A stretch of 64,000 nt of DNA from Sulfitobacter faviae (lineage in GTDB: Bacteria; Pseudomonadota; Alphaproteobacteria; Rhodobacterales; Rhodobacteraceae): assembly GCF_029870955.1 (NCBI RefSeq), contig NZ_PGFQ01000001.1:2108001-2172000 (forward strand), written 5' to 3'. The translations under genes were made by a program, and so were the position numbers. The notes beneath the pieces are model-generated. The model saw only the letters and a program-made list of their open reading frames with translations. It searched no databases and was not told the DNA's origin. Below, in pieces: positions 49,384 to 59,080 of this stretch; positions within the stretch are counted from its first letter, which is position 1; every line of letters starts with the position of its first letter.

Positions 49384-49444
49384 GGTATTTGTGAAAGGAT
49401 GAAGGGGGCAGGGGGCGCCTTATCTTCATCCTTTTTCAAATACC
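49384..49444. repeat. Long imperfect inverted repeat in the GST / acyl-CoA dehydrogenase gap
   Basis: A 21-base arm at 49384-49404 (GGTATTTGTGAAAGGATGAAG) is complementary at 19 of 21 positions to 49424-49444, with a 19-bp GC-rich loop. It lies inside the fad operon between two genes and could form a large RNA hairpin. I recall similar Rhodobacteraceae intergenic elements, but cannot check that. Confidence 0.6.
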
Positions 49445-49473
49445 TCTGCGCCGGTGTTTCGACCCGCGCGCGA

Positions 49474-50622
49474 TCAGAGGTTGCGCGCGATCAGTTCCTT
49501 CATGATCTCATTGGTGCCGCCGTAGATGCGCTGCACCCGCGCGTCGGCCCACATTTCGCCCACGGCATATTCCTGCATGAAGCCGTAGCCGCCGTGCATC
49601 TGCAAGCAGACATCCAGCACCTCGCCTTGGGTGTCGGTAAGCCAGTATTTCTGCATCGCCGCCTTGTCGACGCTGAGTTCCCCGCGCAGGTGTTCACTGA
49701 TGCATTCGTCGAGGAAGGCACGGGCCACCGCGGTCTTTGTCTTGACCTCGGCGAGTTGGAACCGCGTGTTCTGGAACTGGGTCAGCGGGCCACCGAAGGC
49801 TTCGCGTTCCTTGCAGTATTGAATCGTGCGCGCCACGGCGCCTTCCATGGCGCCCACCGCGCCGCAGCCGATGATCAGGCGTTCCTGCGGTAGCTGCTGC
49901 ATCATCTGGTAGAAGCCCTGGCCTTCGTCCTGGCCGAGGATGTTCTCGGGCGGGATCTCGACATTGTCGAAGAAGAGCTCGGAGGTGTCGGCGGCATGCA
50001 GGCCAATCTTGTCGAGGTTGCGGCCGCGTTGGAAGCCTTCGGCCTTGTCGGTTTCCACGACCACAAGCGACACGCCCTTGGAACCTTCCTTGGGGTCGGT
50101 CTTGGCCGCCACGATGATCAGGTTGGCGTGCTGGCCGTTGGTGATGAAGGTCTTTTGGCCCGAGAGTTTGTAGGCGTTGCCCTCGCGGATCGCCTTAGTT
50201 TTGATGCGCTGCACGTCCGAGCCGGTCGAGGGTTCGGTCATCGCCAGTGCGCCGACCAGCTCGCCCGAGACCATCTTGGGCAGCCAGCGTTTTTTCTGGT
50301 CCTCGGTGCCATAGGCGAGGATGTAATGCGCCACGATGCCGGAATGGATGCCGTGGCCCCAGGAGGCGAGGTTGGCGCGGGAGCCTTCGATCAGGATCGC
50401 CGCCTCATGGCCGAAATCGCCACCAGCGCCGCCGTACTCTTCGGGCACCGAGGGGCAGAGCAGGCCCAGTTCCCCGGCTTGCGCCCATGTGTCGCGGTCC
50501 ATCTGGCCCTGTTTGCGCCATTTCTCGAAATGCGGCGCCCATTCGGTGTTGATGAACTGCGCCGTCATGTCGGCGATCATCTGGTGTTCTTCGGTCATCC
50601 AACTGGATGTTTTGGTCTGCAT
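49474..50622 (-). CDS. Acyl-CoA dehydrogenase
   Basis: A 382-residue FAD acyl-CoA dehydrogenase catalysing the first oxidation step. It has [20 protein letters not shown], the FAD signature [23 protein letters not shown], the second signature [18 protein letters not shown], and [18 protein letters not shown], whose Tyr/Glu region holds the catalytic residue in many members. Part of the long leftward operon between the small protein and GST genes. Specific substrate unknown (short or branched acyl). Confidence 0.94.
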   Translation of the reverse strand: MQTKTSSWMTEEHQMIADMTAQFINTEWAPHFEKWRKQGQMDRDTWAQAGELGLLCPSVPEEYGGAGGDFGHEAAILIEGSRANLASWGHGIHSGIVAHYILAYGTEDQKKRWLPKMVSGELVGALAMTEPSTGSDVQRIKTKAIREGNAYKLSGQKTFITNGQHANLIIVAAKTDPKEGSKGVSLVVVETDKAEGFQRGRNLDKIGLHAADTSELFFDNVEIPPENILGQDEGQGFYQMMQQLPQERLIIGCGAVGAMEGAVARTIQYCKEREAFGGPLTQFQNTRFQLAEVKTKTAVARAFLDECISEHLRGELSVDKAAMQKYWLTDTQGEVLDVCLQMHGGYGFMQEYAVGEMWADARVQRIYGGTNEIMKELIARNL

Positions 50623-50645
50623 CTTCTGGCCCCCTCCCCAAGGGT

Positions 50646-50858
50646 TCAGCGTTTGCGGGCGTCCAGTTCGGCGTTGAACAGGCGCAGCCGCGCGATCAGG
50701 TTTTCCTCGTTCATGACCGAGTTGAAATTCTCGAACAGGAACGACAGCGCTTCCCCCTCATCAAGACCTGCGTCGGTGCTGAACTTCTTTAGCCTGCGGT
50801 AGCCTTCCTCGGTCATGGCGACAGGGAAGCGGCGGGTCAGGCGGAAGCGTTTGGGCAT
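50646..50858 (-). CDS. Small conserved basic protein (70 aa)
   Basis: A 70-residue protein, [20 protein letters not shown] then [28 protein letters not shown] and a C-terminal basic helix. The [28 protein letters not shown] stretch resembles a ribbon-helix-helix DNA-binding fold, so it could be a small regulator. It lies between the two acyl-CoA dehydrogenase genes. The ATG at 50856-50858 follows GGAGAG; the upstream frame is ignored. Confidence 0.7.
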   Translation of the reverse strand: MPKRFRLTRRFPVAMTEEGYRRLKKFSTDAGLDEGEALSFLFENFNSVMNEENLIARLRLFNAELDARKR

Positions 50859-50908
50859 GGTCTCTCCGGGTGTTGGGTAGGGTGGGGGGCTTGCCCCCAC
50901 CCCCCGTT

Positions 50909-52690
50909 TTAGAAGTTTGCGGCCTCAAGCGCCATGACCGTATCCGCGCCCGATTGGATGCGGGTCAGGTGCAGGGCCGTGGCGGGCAGTTGGCGCGCCA
51001 TATAGTAGCGGCCGGTGGCCAGCTTGGTCTCGTAGAAGGTGGCGTCGCCGCTGCCGTTCTTCAATGCTTCTTTCGCCGCCAGACCCATCTTGGCCCACAT
51101 CAGGCCGAGGCAGACATGACCGAACATATGCATGAAGTCATTGGACCCGGCGAGCGCGTGGTTGGGGTTCTTCATGCCGTTCTGCATGAAGTACATGCCC
51201 GCCGATTGCAGGTCCTTGCTGGCCGCCTTCAGGGGTTCAAGGAAGGCCGCGTCGAATTCGGCGTCTTGGCCTGCGTTGTCCTTGATGAAGCCCTTCACGA
51301 GGTCGAAGAAAGCCATGACGTGCTTGCCGCCGTCCTGCGCCAGTTTGCGGCCCACGAGGTCAAGCGCCTGCACGCCATTGGCGCCTTCGTAGATCTGTGC
51401 GATGCGGGCGTCACGGGTGAATTGGGACATGCCCCATTCCTCGATATAGCCGTGGCCGCCGTAGACCTGCTGCGCCTTCACGGTCATGTCGTAGCCTTGG
51501 TCGGTCAGGAAGCCCTTGATGACCGGGGTGAGCAGCGACACGAGGCCGTCGGCGTCCTTATCCTCGGCGCGGTGCGCCGCGTCGATCATCGTGGCCCCCC
51601 AGAGGATGAAGGCACGGGCGGCTTCGACAAAGCTTTTCTGATCCATCAGCGAACGGCGGATGTCGGGATGCACGATCAGCGGATCGGCGGGCTTTTCGGG
51701 GGCGACGGCACCGGTGACGGCACGACCCTGCAGGCGGTCCTTGGCGTATTCCAGCGCGTTTTGATAGGCCACCTCGGCCTGAGCCAGACCCTGCATGCCG
51801 ACGCCAACGCGGGCTTCGTTCATCATGGTGAACATGGCGCGCATGCCCTTGTGTTCGGTCCCCAGCAGATAGCCGGTGGCACCGTCGTAGTTCATCACGC
51901 AGGTCGAGTTGCCGTGGATGCCCATTTTCTCTTCGATGGAACCGACGGAGACGCCGTTGCGCTCCCCCAAAGACCCATCTTCGTTGACCATGAACTTGGG
52001 CACGATGAAGAGCGACACGCCCTTGATGCCCTCGGGCCCGCCTTCGATCTTGGCCAGCACGAGGTGGATGATGTTGTCGGCCATGTCATGCTCACCGGAG
52101 GAGATGAAGATCTTCTGGCCGGAGATTTTATAGCTGCCGTCTTCCTGCGGGGCCGCCTTGGTGCGCATCAGACCCAGATCGGTGCCGCAATGCGGCTCGG
52201 TCAGGTTCATGGTGCCGGTCCATTCGCAGGAGACCATCTTGGGCAGGTAGGTGTCCTTTTGCGCGTCGGTGCCATGGGCGAGGATTGCGGAGGCCGCGCC
52301 ATGGGTCAGCCCTTGGTACATGGTGAAAGCCTGGTTCGCGGCGGAGAACATCTCGCCCACGGCGGTGCCGAGGACGTAGGGCATGTTCTGCCCGCCGTAT
52401 TGTTCAGGCATGTCGAGGCCGGGCCAGCCGCCTTCTTTCACCTTTTCAAAGGCTTCCTTAAACCCTTTGGGCGTGTAGACGACGCCGTTTTCCAAACGGC
52501 AGCCTTCCTTGTCGCCCACGACGTTCAGCGGGGCGAGCACTTCGGAGGTGAGCTTGCCCGCCTCTTCGAGGATGGCGGAGGTGAAATCTGGCTCCAGCTC
52601 ATCATAGCCGGGGGTCTTGCTTTCGGTCACCTTCAGCACGTCGTGCAGAACGAATTGCAGGTCTTTGGTGGGGGCTGTGTAACTGGGCAT
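50909..52690 (-). CDS. Acyl-CoA dehydrogenase with C-terminal extension (DmdC-like long type)
   Basis: A 593-residue member of the long acyl-CoA dehydrogenase class that includes DmdC and related enzymes. It has [57 protein letters not shown] (FAD), [43 protein letters not shown] and an extra C-terminal helical domain. 3-methylmercaptopropionyl-CoA dehydrogenase is one option for this class in marine bacteria, but beta-oxidation genes in the operon point to ordinary acyl-CoA. It is the first enzyme gene after MerR. Confidence 0.92.
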   Translation of the reverse strand: MPSYTAPTKDLQFVLHDVLKVTESKTPGYDELEPDFTSAILEEAGKLTSEVLAPLNVVGDKEGCRLENGVVYTPKGFKEAFEKVKEGGWPGLDMPEQYGGQNMPYVLGTAVGEMFSAANQAFTMYQGLTHGAASAILAHGTDAQKDTYLPKMVSCEWTGTMNLTEPHCGTDLGLMRTKAAPQEDGSYKISGQKIFISSGEHDMADNIIHLVLAKIEGGPEGIKGVSLFIVPKFMVNEDGSLGERNGVSVGSIEEKMGIHGNSTCVMNYDGATGYLLGTEHKGMRAMFTMMNEARVGVGMQGLAQAEVAYQNALEYAKDRLQGRAVTGAVAPEKPADPLIVHPDIRRSLMDQKSFVEAARAFILWGATMIDAAHRAEDKDADGLVSLLTPVIKGFLTDQGYDMTVKAQQVYGGHGYIEEWGMSQFTRDARIAQIYEGANGVQALDLVGRKLAQDGGKHVMAFFDLVKGFIKDNAGQDAEFDAAFLEPLKAASKDLQSAGMYFMQNGMKNPNHALAGSNDFMHMFGHVCLGLMWAKMGLAAKEALKNGSGDATFYETKLATGRYYMARQLPATALHLTRIQSGADTVMALEAANF

Positions 52691-52742
52691 CTTTGCTCTC
52701 CGGGTCGTCTTTTTATGGATGTGAGGGGCGGCGTCGCCGGGG

Positions 52743-53144
52743 TTATTCGGCGGCGCGGCGGGGTTGGTTCATGGAGGCGATCATCTTTTCCCCCCATTTC
52801 AACTGGTCCTTGAGGTCTTCGATGGCCTCGTTCAGCTCTTCGCGGCGCGACTCGAGGTCGGCCAGACGGGCGCGGGCAATCTCATAGGCCGCGGCGATCT
52901 GCGTCTGCTGCTGGTCGCCCATATGATAAAGGTCGAGCAACTGGCGGATTTCTTCGAGGCTGAAGCCAAAGCGCTTGCCGCGCAGGATCAGCTTGAGCCG
53001 GGCGCGATCGCTTTTGGTGAACAGGCGTTTCTGGCCCTCGCGCAATGGGAAGAGCAGCTCTTTCGCTTCGTAGAACCGCAGGGTGCGGGGGGTCACTTCG
53101 AAAGCGTCGCACATCTGGCGAATGGTCAGCGTGTCGGCGGTCAT
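52743..53144 (-). CDS. MerR family transcriptional regulator (operon-leading)
   Basis: A 133-residue MerR-type protein: [40 protein letters not shown], then [20 protein letters not shown] and a long coiled-coil ([25 protein letters not shown]) for dimerisation. It lacks the metal-binding cysteines of MerR/CueR and fits the LiuR-like group that controls acyl-CoA degradation genes. The ATG at 53142-53144 follows GGAGAG. It begins the long leftward operon, with the next gene 52 bp downstream, and a LiuR-like palindrome lies 66-81 bp upstream, so autoregulation is likely. Confidence 0.88.
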   Translation of the reverse strand: MTADTLTIRQMCDAFEVTPRTLRFYEAKELLFPLREGQKRLFTKSDRARLKLILRGKRFGFSLEEIRQLLDLYHMGDQQQTQIAAAYEIARARLADLESRREELNEAIEDLKDQLKWGEKMIASMNQPRRAAE

Positions 53145-53209
53145 CTCATCACTCTCCAATCGTCGTTTCGAGACTTCAGTTGGGGCTGACCCTGCTGATA
53201 CAATGGGAG

Positions 53210-53225
53210 CTGACGTTGACGTAAG
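53210..53225. promoter_or_regulatory. Putative LiuR-like operator of the beta-oxidation operon
   Basis: CTGACGTTGACGTAAG matches 12 of 15 defined positions of the published LiuR motif as I recall it (TTTACGTTNACGTAAA). A related GTGATACGTTGCGTCAC follows at about 53225-53241. It lies between the MerR gene (leftward) and the LuxR gene (rightward), where an autoregulator would bind. Confidence 0.5.
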
Positions 53226-53328
53226 TGATACGTTGCGTCACTTTATAAGCGTGGAAATTTCCTTTAGGTTTGAAAGAGGATCGGGCGCGTGCCGCCGCCA
53301 TGGCGCTGGGCAGCAAAACGGGTAGGAG

Positions 53329-54089
53329 ATGGCAAACTTCGATCAAAATGGGCCGAAGACGCTAGACGGGCTGGTCCACTGCGCGCAGAACGCCACGAGT
53401 GCGGCGGGCATTCTGGCCTGCGGACTTGGCTATTTTCAACGGTTTGAGATCGATCTGGTCAGCTATCACGGGGACAGCCCCGGCGCGCCCGCGATCCTTT
53501 ATCGGTTCGACGGCGAGGGCGCGGTAGGGGCGCAGTGGCATTCGCAGTTTTTGGATGTGGAAAAGCTGCGCGAAAGCCCGGTGGAGGCGCTGGCCCGGCA
53601 GCAGGTGATGCCGATCTACTGGTCGGATGTGGCCCGCACGGCGCGGCTTACCTCTGCGGAAGGCCTCTATATGAAAGGATTGATGCGGCGCTATCCGAAT
53701 GATGGCATTTCGCTCAGGGTACATGGTCCGGGCGGGGATTCCGCCGTGGTGGGGCTGGGCTTTGCCGCGAAACAGGCGCGTTTGCCCCGGGGGCGTTGTA
53801 CAAACTTCTCAGTGCCGCCCAGATCGCGCATCTGCGCTATTGCGCCTTGGCCGAAAGCCAATCGCCGCGTGATTTCGGCCTGTCCCCGCGCGAGGTTGAG
53901 GTGTTGGAATGGATCGCCACCGGCAAGAGCAACGGGGTCATTGCCGAGATACTTGGGATTTCGCCTCATACAGTCGATACGATTGTGCGGCGGATTTTCT
54001 CCAAGCTTGAGGTGAATGACCGCACGACCGCCGCCATTCGCGGGCTCGGCGCCGGGCTGCTGCGCCGCCCGAAAGAGGGCGCGCCCTAG
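53329..54089 (+). CDS. LuxR-type regulator (frameshifted), possible solo
   Basis: Restored length is about 253 residues. The C-terminal GerE HTH is clear: FGLSPREVEVLEWIATGKSNGVIAEILGISPHTVDTIVRRIFSKLEVNDRTTAAI. The N-terminal half looks like an autoinducer-binding-type domain (FQRFEIDLVSYHG, WHSQFLDVEKLRESPVEALARQQVMPIYWSDV), so a LuxR solo is possible; no luxI is in the window. One base is missing in the C/G runs 53785-53793; adding it gives KQARLPPGALYKLLSAAQ. AGGAG touches the ATG, an unusually short spacing, so the start is uncertain. Confidence 0.83.
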
Positions 54090-54090
54090 G

Positions 54091-54149
54091 GCAAGGTTGA
54101 CCTTGCGTCGCTGTCGCGTGACTGCGTGACATGACCCCACGTCGTGGGG
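54091..54149. promoter_or_regulatory. Two perfect palindromes upstream of the 74-codon gene
   Basis: GCAAGGT-TG-ACCTTGC (54091-54106) and CCCCACG-T-CGTGGGG (54135-54149) have uninterrupted seven-base arms and lie within 100 bp of the next start. The first includes TTGACC and could be an operator; the second could end the LuxR transcript. Confidence 0.45.
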
Positions 54150-54188
54150 GCTGTAGGAGCGGGCGCTCGACCTAGAGAGGCACGGTGC

Positions 54189-54413
54189 ATGTCAGAAAAA
54201 CAAGAGCAGACAGGTAGCGGGGCTAAAAACGGTTCCGTGGCAGAAACGCGCGCGCGCGTGGTTGCAGAGCTGAAAGGCGCGTCCGAGACCATCGAAAACG
54301 GCGCATTCGATCTGGCCGGAGACGCGAGCGCGGATGTGGTGTCCGATCTGATCCGCATCACGGCGGATTTGCAGATGCTCATCGGGCAGTTGGCGCAGCG
54401 CAACAGCCGCTGA
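54189..54413 (+). CDS. Hypothetical small protein (74 aa)
   Basis: I do not recognise this 74-residue protein. It is acidic to neutral, with a disordered-looking start (MSEKQEQTGSGAKNGS) and a helical remainder (AETRARVVAELKGASETIEN ... VSDLIRITADLQMLIGQLAQR) that could form a coiled coil. The ATG follows AGAGAGGC. It is convergent with the second MerR gene 10 bp away. Confidence 0.55.
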   Translation: MSEKQEQTGSGAKNGSVAETRARVVAELKGASETIENGAFDLAGDASADVVSDLIRITADLQMLIGQLAQRNSR

Positions 54414-54422
54414 GCCTGCCGC

Positions 54423-54803
54423 TCAGCCCTTGTCCGAGGCGATGGCCGCGGCAGTGTCGTCGCGCAGCTTTTGCAATTCCGCCATGGCTTCGTCCAACTG
54501 GCGGCGCTGCTCGGCCAGTTCTTCCAATTGACCATCGGCCATGGTGACCCAAGTGCGCATCTGCGCCTCGGTCCCCTCTTTTTCGTAGATCAACAGCCAC
54601 TGGCGGATGTCCTCCAACGCGAAGCCAAACTTGCGGCCGCGCAGGATCAGCTTCATCCGCGCCCGTTCGCGTGGGCCATAGAAACGCGAGCGCCCCTCAC
54701 GGTGCGGTTGCAGCAATTCGATATACTCGTAATAGCGCAACGTGCGTGGCGTCACGTCAAATGCCGCGCACATCTCTTTGAATGTCAGGCGTTCATCGTC
54801 CAA
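54423..54803 (-). CDS. MerR family transcriptional regulator (second)
   Basis: A 126-residue MerR-type protein similar in length and style to the operon-leading one: HTH LTFKEMCAAFDVTPRTLRYYEYIELLQPHREGRSRF, then GRKFGFALEDIRQWLLIYEKEGT and a coiled coil. I take a TTG start at 54801-54803 (LDDERLTFKEM), which has GAAGGGAGAAG upstream; a GTG 11 codons earlier is open. No metal cysteines. Divergent from two hotdog thioesterases, likely its targets. Confidence 0.82.
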   Translation of the reverse strand: MDDERLTFKEMCAAFDVTPRTLRYYEYIELLQPHREGRSRFYGPRERARMKLILRGRKFGFALEDIRQWLLIYEKEGTEAQMRTWVTMADGQLEELAEQRRQLDEAMAELQKLRDDTAAAIASDKG

Positions 54804-54921
54804 AGCATCTTCTCCCTTCCGGCAAACTATGGTCACGCGCGGGGATGCGCAACAGGCGGTCTTGCCCTTTGGCTATCTCGCCCTGATAAAGGACAAAACC
54901 AGAGGCAGAGGGTTGGGTTGC

Positions 54922-55344
54922 ATGTCCGACAAATTAAAGCTGGCGCGACAGTTCATTCAGGCGCTGCCCCATTCCATGGCACTGGGGATGGAGTTGCAGG
55001 AGTTGGGCGATGGCTCTGCCGTGATCACCATGCCCTATGATGACAAGCTGATCGGCGACCCGCAGACCGGGGTGATCAGCGGCGGGGCGGTCTCGGCGCT
55101 GATGGACACTTGCTGCGGAGCTGCGGTGATGAGCCACCCGAGCAACCCGGCGGCCACCGCTACGATGGATCTTAGGATCGAATATCTGCGCGCGGCCACA
55201 CCGGGGCAGACGATCATCACCCGCGCGACCTGCTATCACGTCACCCGTTCGGTCGCCTTCGTGCGGGCCACGACAACAGATGAGGACGCCGACAACCTTG
55301 TCGCCACGGCAACCGGCACTTTCACCGTGGAGGGGCACACATGA
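54922..55344 (+). CDS. PaaI-type hotdog thioesterase (first)
   Basis: A 140-residue hotdog-fold acyl-CoA thioesterase: LGMELQELGDGSAVITMPYDDKLIGDPQTGVISGGAVSALMDTCCGAAV, then TMDLRIEYLRAATPGQTIITRA. The ATG at 54922 follows AGGGTTGGG. It overlaps the next hotdog gene by ATGA, so the two are co-translated and may act as a pair. Substrates unknown; hydrolysis of stuck acyl-CoA is the usual idea, fitting the neighbouring MerR and the fad operon. Confidence 0.87.
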   Translation: MSDKLKLARQFIQALPHSMALGMELQELGDGSAVITMPYDDKLIGDPQTGVISGGAVSALMDTCCGAAVMSHPSNPAATATMDLRIEYLRAATPGQTIITRATCYHVTRSVAFVRATTTDEDADNLVATATGTFTVEGHT

Positions 55345-55853
55345 CCACACGTCGCAAGCCGGAGCCGGTTCAGGTCATCAAACAACGCCGCGACGGGGTG
55401 CTGCGCGCCATGGTCGAAGGCGTGCCCTATATTCGCTTTCTGGGCATCGAGTTCGAGCGCCGTGGTGATGAGCTGACCGGCATCATGCCCTTTTCCGAGC
55501 AGCTGATCGGCAACCCGATCCTGCCCGCTCTGCATGGCGGGGCCACGGCGGCCTTTCTTGAGGCGACCGCGATCATCACCCTCAGTTGGGGGCTGATCTG
55601 GGAGGACATGGAAAGCGGCGCGCTCGATCTGGACAATCTGGATGCCGACCACTTGGCGCGGCTGCCCAAGACGATCGATTTCACCGTGGATTACCTGCGG
55701 TCGGGCCTGCCGCGCGATGCCTATGCGCGGGCGCGGATCAACCGGTCGGGGCGGCGCTATGCCAGCGTCCATGTCGAGGCATGGCAGGACAACCGCAGCC
55801 GTATTTTCGCGCAGGCCACAGGCCATTTCCTGATGCCGCAACGGCGTGGCTGA
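55341..55853 (+). CDS. PaaI-type hotdog thioesterase (second)
   Basis: A 170-residue relative of its upstream neighbour, with VEGVPYIRFLGIEFERRGDELTGIMPFSEQLIGNPILPALHGGATAAFLEATAII and KTIDFTVDYLRSGLPRDAYARARI. The longer middle insertion (WEDMESGALDLDNLD) sets it apart. ATGA overlap with the first gene and an 8-bp overlap with the MATE gene show a three-gene unit. Confidence 0.87.
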   Translation: MTTRRKPEPVQVIKQRRDGVLRAMVEGVPYIRFLGIEFERRGDELTGIMPFSEQLIGNPILPALHGGATAAFLEATAIITLSWGLIWEDMESGALDLDNLDADHLARLPKTIDFTVDYLRSGLPRDAYARARINRSGRRYASVHVEAWQDNRSRIFAQATGHFLMPQRRG

Positions 55854-57227
55854 GTCGCAATCAGAGACGGAGCCGCTGACCGAGGCAGAGGTGCGCGCGG
55901 TTGAGCGTGGCACGCTGGCGGCGCGTGATGTGGTGACCCATCGCCGCGTGCTCAAGATCGCGGTTCCCATTGTCATTTCCAACGCCACAGTGCCGATCCT
56001 CGGCGCGGTCGATACCGGCGTGGTGGGGCAGATGGGCGCCGCCGCCCCCATCGGCGCGGTGGGGCTGGGGCGATCATCCTCTCGGCGCTCTATTGGGTTT
56101 TCGGCTTTCTGCGGATGGGCACCGTGGGCCTCACCGCGCAGGCGGCGGGCAATGGCGAAAAGGGCGAGGTCGCCGCATTGCTGACGCGCGGGCTTTTGAT
56201 CGGCGCGGGGGCGGGGCTGGCCTTGATGGCGCTGCAATGGCCGCTTTTCTGGGCCTCGTTCCAAATCGCTCCCGGATCGCCCGAGGTTGAGGGGCTGGCG
56301 CGACAATATATGGCGATCCGCATCTGGTCTGCGCCCGCTGCCATCTCGATCTATGCGATCACCGGCTGGCTTATCGCGCAGGAGCGCAGCCGCGCCGTGC
56401 TGGTGTTGCAGGTCTGGATGAACGGGCTGAACATTCTGTTGGATCTGTGGTTTGTGCTGGGCCTCGGTTGGGGTGTCGAAGGCGTCGCCATCGCCACCTT
56501 TCTCGCGGAGTGGAGCGGGGCGGCCTTGGGCCTGTGGTTCTGCCGCGCGGCTTTCGCAGGGGTGGCGTGGCGCGATTGGGCGCAGGTCTTTGACGGGCCG
56601 CGCTGGACGCGCATGATGCAGGTGAACACCGATATCCTGATCCGCTCGCTTCTGTTGCAGGCGATCTTTGTCTCCTTCCTCTTCATGGGGTCGGGCTTGG
56701 GCGATGTGACCTTGGCGGCCAATCAGGTGCTGCTGCAATTCATGATGATCACCTCCTACGGGCTGGACGGTTTCGCCTTCGCCGCCGAGGCGATCATTGG
56801 CCGGGCTTACGGCGCGGGGCAGCGTGATGTGCTGCGGCGCGGGGCGGTGCTGACCTCCGCCTGGGCGTTCTTGGTCAGCCTGCTGTTGGCGGTGGTCTTT
56901 GCCGCCAGCGGCGGCGCGATCATCGATCTGATGGCCAAGGCCCCGCAGGTGCAAGACCTCGCCCGGGTCTATCTGCCCTATATGGTCGCGGCGCCGCTGC
57001 TGGGCTGTGCGGCCTATATGTTCGACGGTATCTTCATCGGCGCCACGCGGTCGCGCGACATGCGCAATATGATGCTCGTGTCGTTTCTGATCTATGCCGT
57101 GACCGCGCTGGCACTGGTGCCGAGCCTGGGCAATCACGGGCTTTGGATGTCGCTTCTGGTGTCCTTCGTGGTGCGCGGCATCACCTTGGCGCTGCGCTAC
57201 CCGGCGTTGGAGCGCGCGGCGGGCTAG
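55846..57227 (+). CDS. MATE family efflux transporter (frameshifted)
   Basis: A 12-helix DinF-type MATE antiporter of about 460 residues restored. It has HRRVLKIAVPIVISNATVPILGAVDTGVVGQMG, FLRMGTVGLTAQAAGNG, and in the second half GLGDVTLAANQVLLQFMMITSYGLDGFAFAAEAIIGRAYGAGQ. One base is missing in the G run 56067-56070; restoring it gives GAVGLGAIILSALYWVFGFLRMG. Starts at a GTG overlapping the previous stop. Exports drugs or metabolites in exchange for Na+ or H+. Confidence 0.88.
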
Positions 57228-57565
57228 AGCAGCGCCTGCACCGCCTCGGGCGGGCGGCCGATTACGGCGCGGCCAGTGCTAAAAGCGATGGGGCGTTCGA
57301 TCAGGATCGGATGGGCGGCCATGGCGTCGATCAGGGCCTCTTCGGGGCTGTTCTTGGTCAAGCCCAACTCTTTGAACAGCCTTTCGCCCGTCCGCATCAT
57401 CTTGATCGCAGGCAGGCCAAGGGCGTCGCGGGCGGCGATGATCCCATCCCGGGTCGGCGCGTCTTCGAGGTAGCGGCGCAGGGTTACTTCCACCCCCGCC
57501 GCTTCGACCAGCGCCAGCGTCTGCCGCGATTTCGAACAGCGCGGGTTATGCCATAGGGTGATCAT
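57224..57565 (-). CDS. arsC: ArsC-family glutaredoxin-type reductase
   Basis: A 113-residue ArsC-like protein: [21 protein letters not shown] has the catalytic cysteine (Cys10) in the HNPRC-SKSR motif, and [21 protein letters not shown] and [19 protein letters not shown] are the other family marks. It may reduce arsenate or, like YfgD/Spx relatives, act on other substrates. The ATG at 57563-57565 has GAGGA seven bases upstream and overlaps the pyrD stop (ATGA). Convergent with the MATE gene. Confidence 0.9.
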   Translation of the reverse strand: MITLWHNPRCSKSRQTLALVEAAGVEVTLRRYLEDAPTRDGIIAARDALGLPAIKMMRTGERLFKELGLTKNSPEEALIDAMAAHPILIERPIAFSTGRAVIGRPPEAVQALL

Positions 57566-58604
57566 AGCCAATCCTCGCGTTTGCTGCCCACGGCCTCAGC
57601 CACGTTGGCAAAACCGTCGCGGGCCAAGAGTGCATCCAGCCCGGTGGTGATCTCTCGCACCAGCCCGAGGCCGCCGAAGACCAGCGCGGTGTAAAGTTGC
57701 AGGGCAGAGGCCCCGCGCAGATCTTGGCATAGGCGGTCTGCGCGTCCGACACCCCGCCGACGCCGATCAGCGGAATATCCGTCAGCCCCGCCAGCCGCGC
57801 CAAGACGCGGGTCGAGCGGTCGAACAGCGGCGCACCCGACAGACCGCCCGCCTCAGCTGCATGGGCGCTGGCAAGGCCGGTGCGGTCAAGCGTGGTATTG
57901 GTCGCGATGATGGCAGCAACGCCCGAATTTTGGGCAACCTCGGCCACATCCTCAATCTCGGCTTCGCTGAGATCGGGGGCGATTTTTAGGAAAACCGGCG
58001 TGGCGCCGCGCACGTCCATCACCCCTTCGAGCAGGGCCGAGAGCGCCGCCTTGCCCTGAAGGTCGCGCAGCTTCTCGGTATTGGGGGAGGAGACATTGAC
58101 CGTCGCGAAATCGACGTGATTGCGCGCGGCGGTCATCACGCGGGCAAAGTCGGCGGCGCGGTCTTGGCTGGTCTTGTTCGCACCAAGGTTCAGTCCCACC
58201 GGCACCCCCGCACCCCGGCGCGAAAGCCGGGCGCAGATCGCTTCCATCCCCTCGTTGTTAAAGCCGAAACGGTTGATCGCGGCGCGATCCTCGGTCAGGC
58301 GAAACAGGCGCGGGCGCGGATTGCCGGGCTGGGGCAGGGGCGTGGCGGCCCCCACTTCGACAAAGCCAAACCCGGCGCGGGAGAGGGGGGCGATTGCGGT
58401 GGCGTTCTTGTCAAACCCCGCCGCCAGCCCAACAGGGTTCGGGAGGTCCAGCCCCGCAAGCGTGGTGTGCAGCCGCGCCGAAGTCTGCGGCCCCGGCGCA
58501 GGCGCAAGCCCCGCCCGCAGCGCGCGGATCGCCAGACCGTGCGCCGCTTCGGGATCGACCCGGTGCAGCGCCCGCAAGCCCAGCCTTTCCAAGAGCGGCG
58601 TCAT
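57562..58604 (-). CDS. pyrD: Dihydroorotate dehydrogenase (quinone) PyrD (frameshifted)
   Basis: A class 2 enzyme, membrane-associated, about 347 residues restored. It has [70 protein letters not shown] (catalytic serine), ATNTTLDR and [16 protein letters not shown]. One base is missing in the C run 57711-57714; adding it restores [22 protein letters not shown] and the true end KREDWL, with TGA overlapping the arsC start. PyrD is needed for pyrimidine synthesis, so the break is likely technical. Confidence 0.94.
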
Positions 58605-58951
58605 TTGCTGGCCTCGCCCAATCCTGCGGGGAATTCATGCACGCCATCCACCAGCGGCAGAGGCTGCGCCCAGACCACGTCTTCGAGTTTGAGCGGGCGG
58701 TAGAGATGGGGGAAAAGCGCGCCGCCGCGCGAGGGCTCCCATTTCAGCGCATCGCCCAGAGCGTCGGCTTCTAGCGCGAGCAGGAAGAGACCGTCCTCCC
58801 CCTTGAAATGTTTGGCTGCGGTTTCCGCCGCCTGTTCGGCGGTGGAGAAATGCACAAAGCCATCGGTGACATCGATCGGCGCCCCGTCCGAGACCCCGTT
58901 CTTGCGCAGCGCAGCCCATTCGTCTGCGCGGAATATCTTGAAAATCAGCAT
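58601..58951 (-). CDS. DUF952 family protein
   Basis: A 116-residue protein with the DUF952 pattern: [70 protein letters not shown]. The family is uncharacterised, with an ADP-ribosyltransferase-like fold suggested for relatives. Its stop overlaps the pyrD ATG by four bases, so they are co-transcribed, a common pairing. Confidence 0.9.
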   Translation of the reverse strand: MLIFKIFRADEWAALRKNGVSDGAPIDVTDGFVHFSTAEQAAETAAKHFKGEDGLFLLALEADALGDALKWEPSRGGALFPHLYRPLKLEDVVWAQPLPLVDGVHEFPAGLGEASK

Positions 58952-59080
58952 GGCTTCTGATGCCCGCCGGGCGGGGCGGGGTCAAGACCCGCGGGTGACC
59001 ATAGGGCAGGTCATATGACCTTTGACACGGGCCAAACCCCGCGCCACGATACCGGCATAACAAGCAACAGGGGAACTATC

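Noticed and set aside
55236..57137. Open frame of 633 codons opposite the thioesterases and MATE transporter.
   Set aside because: It spans three genes with clear family motifs, and its Arg/His/Gln-rich product is a GC-codon shadow.
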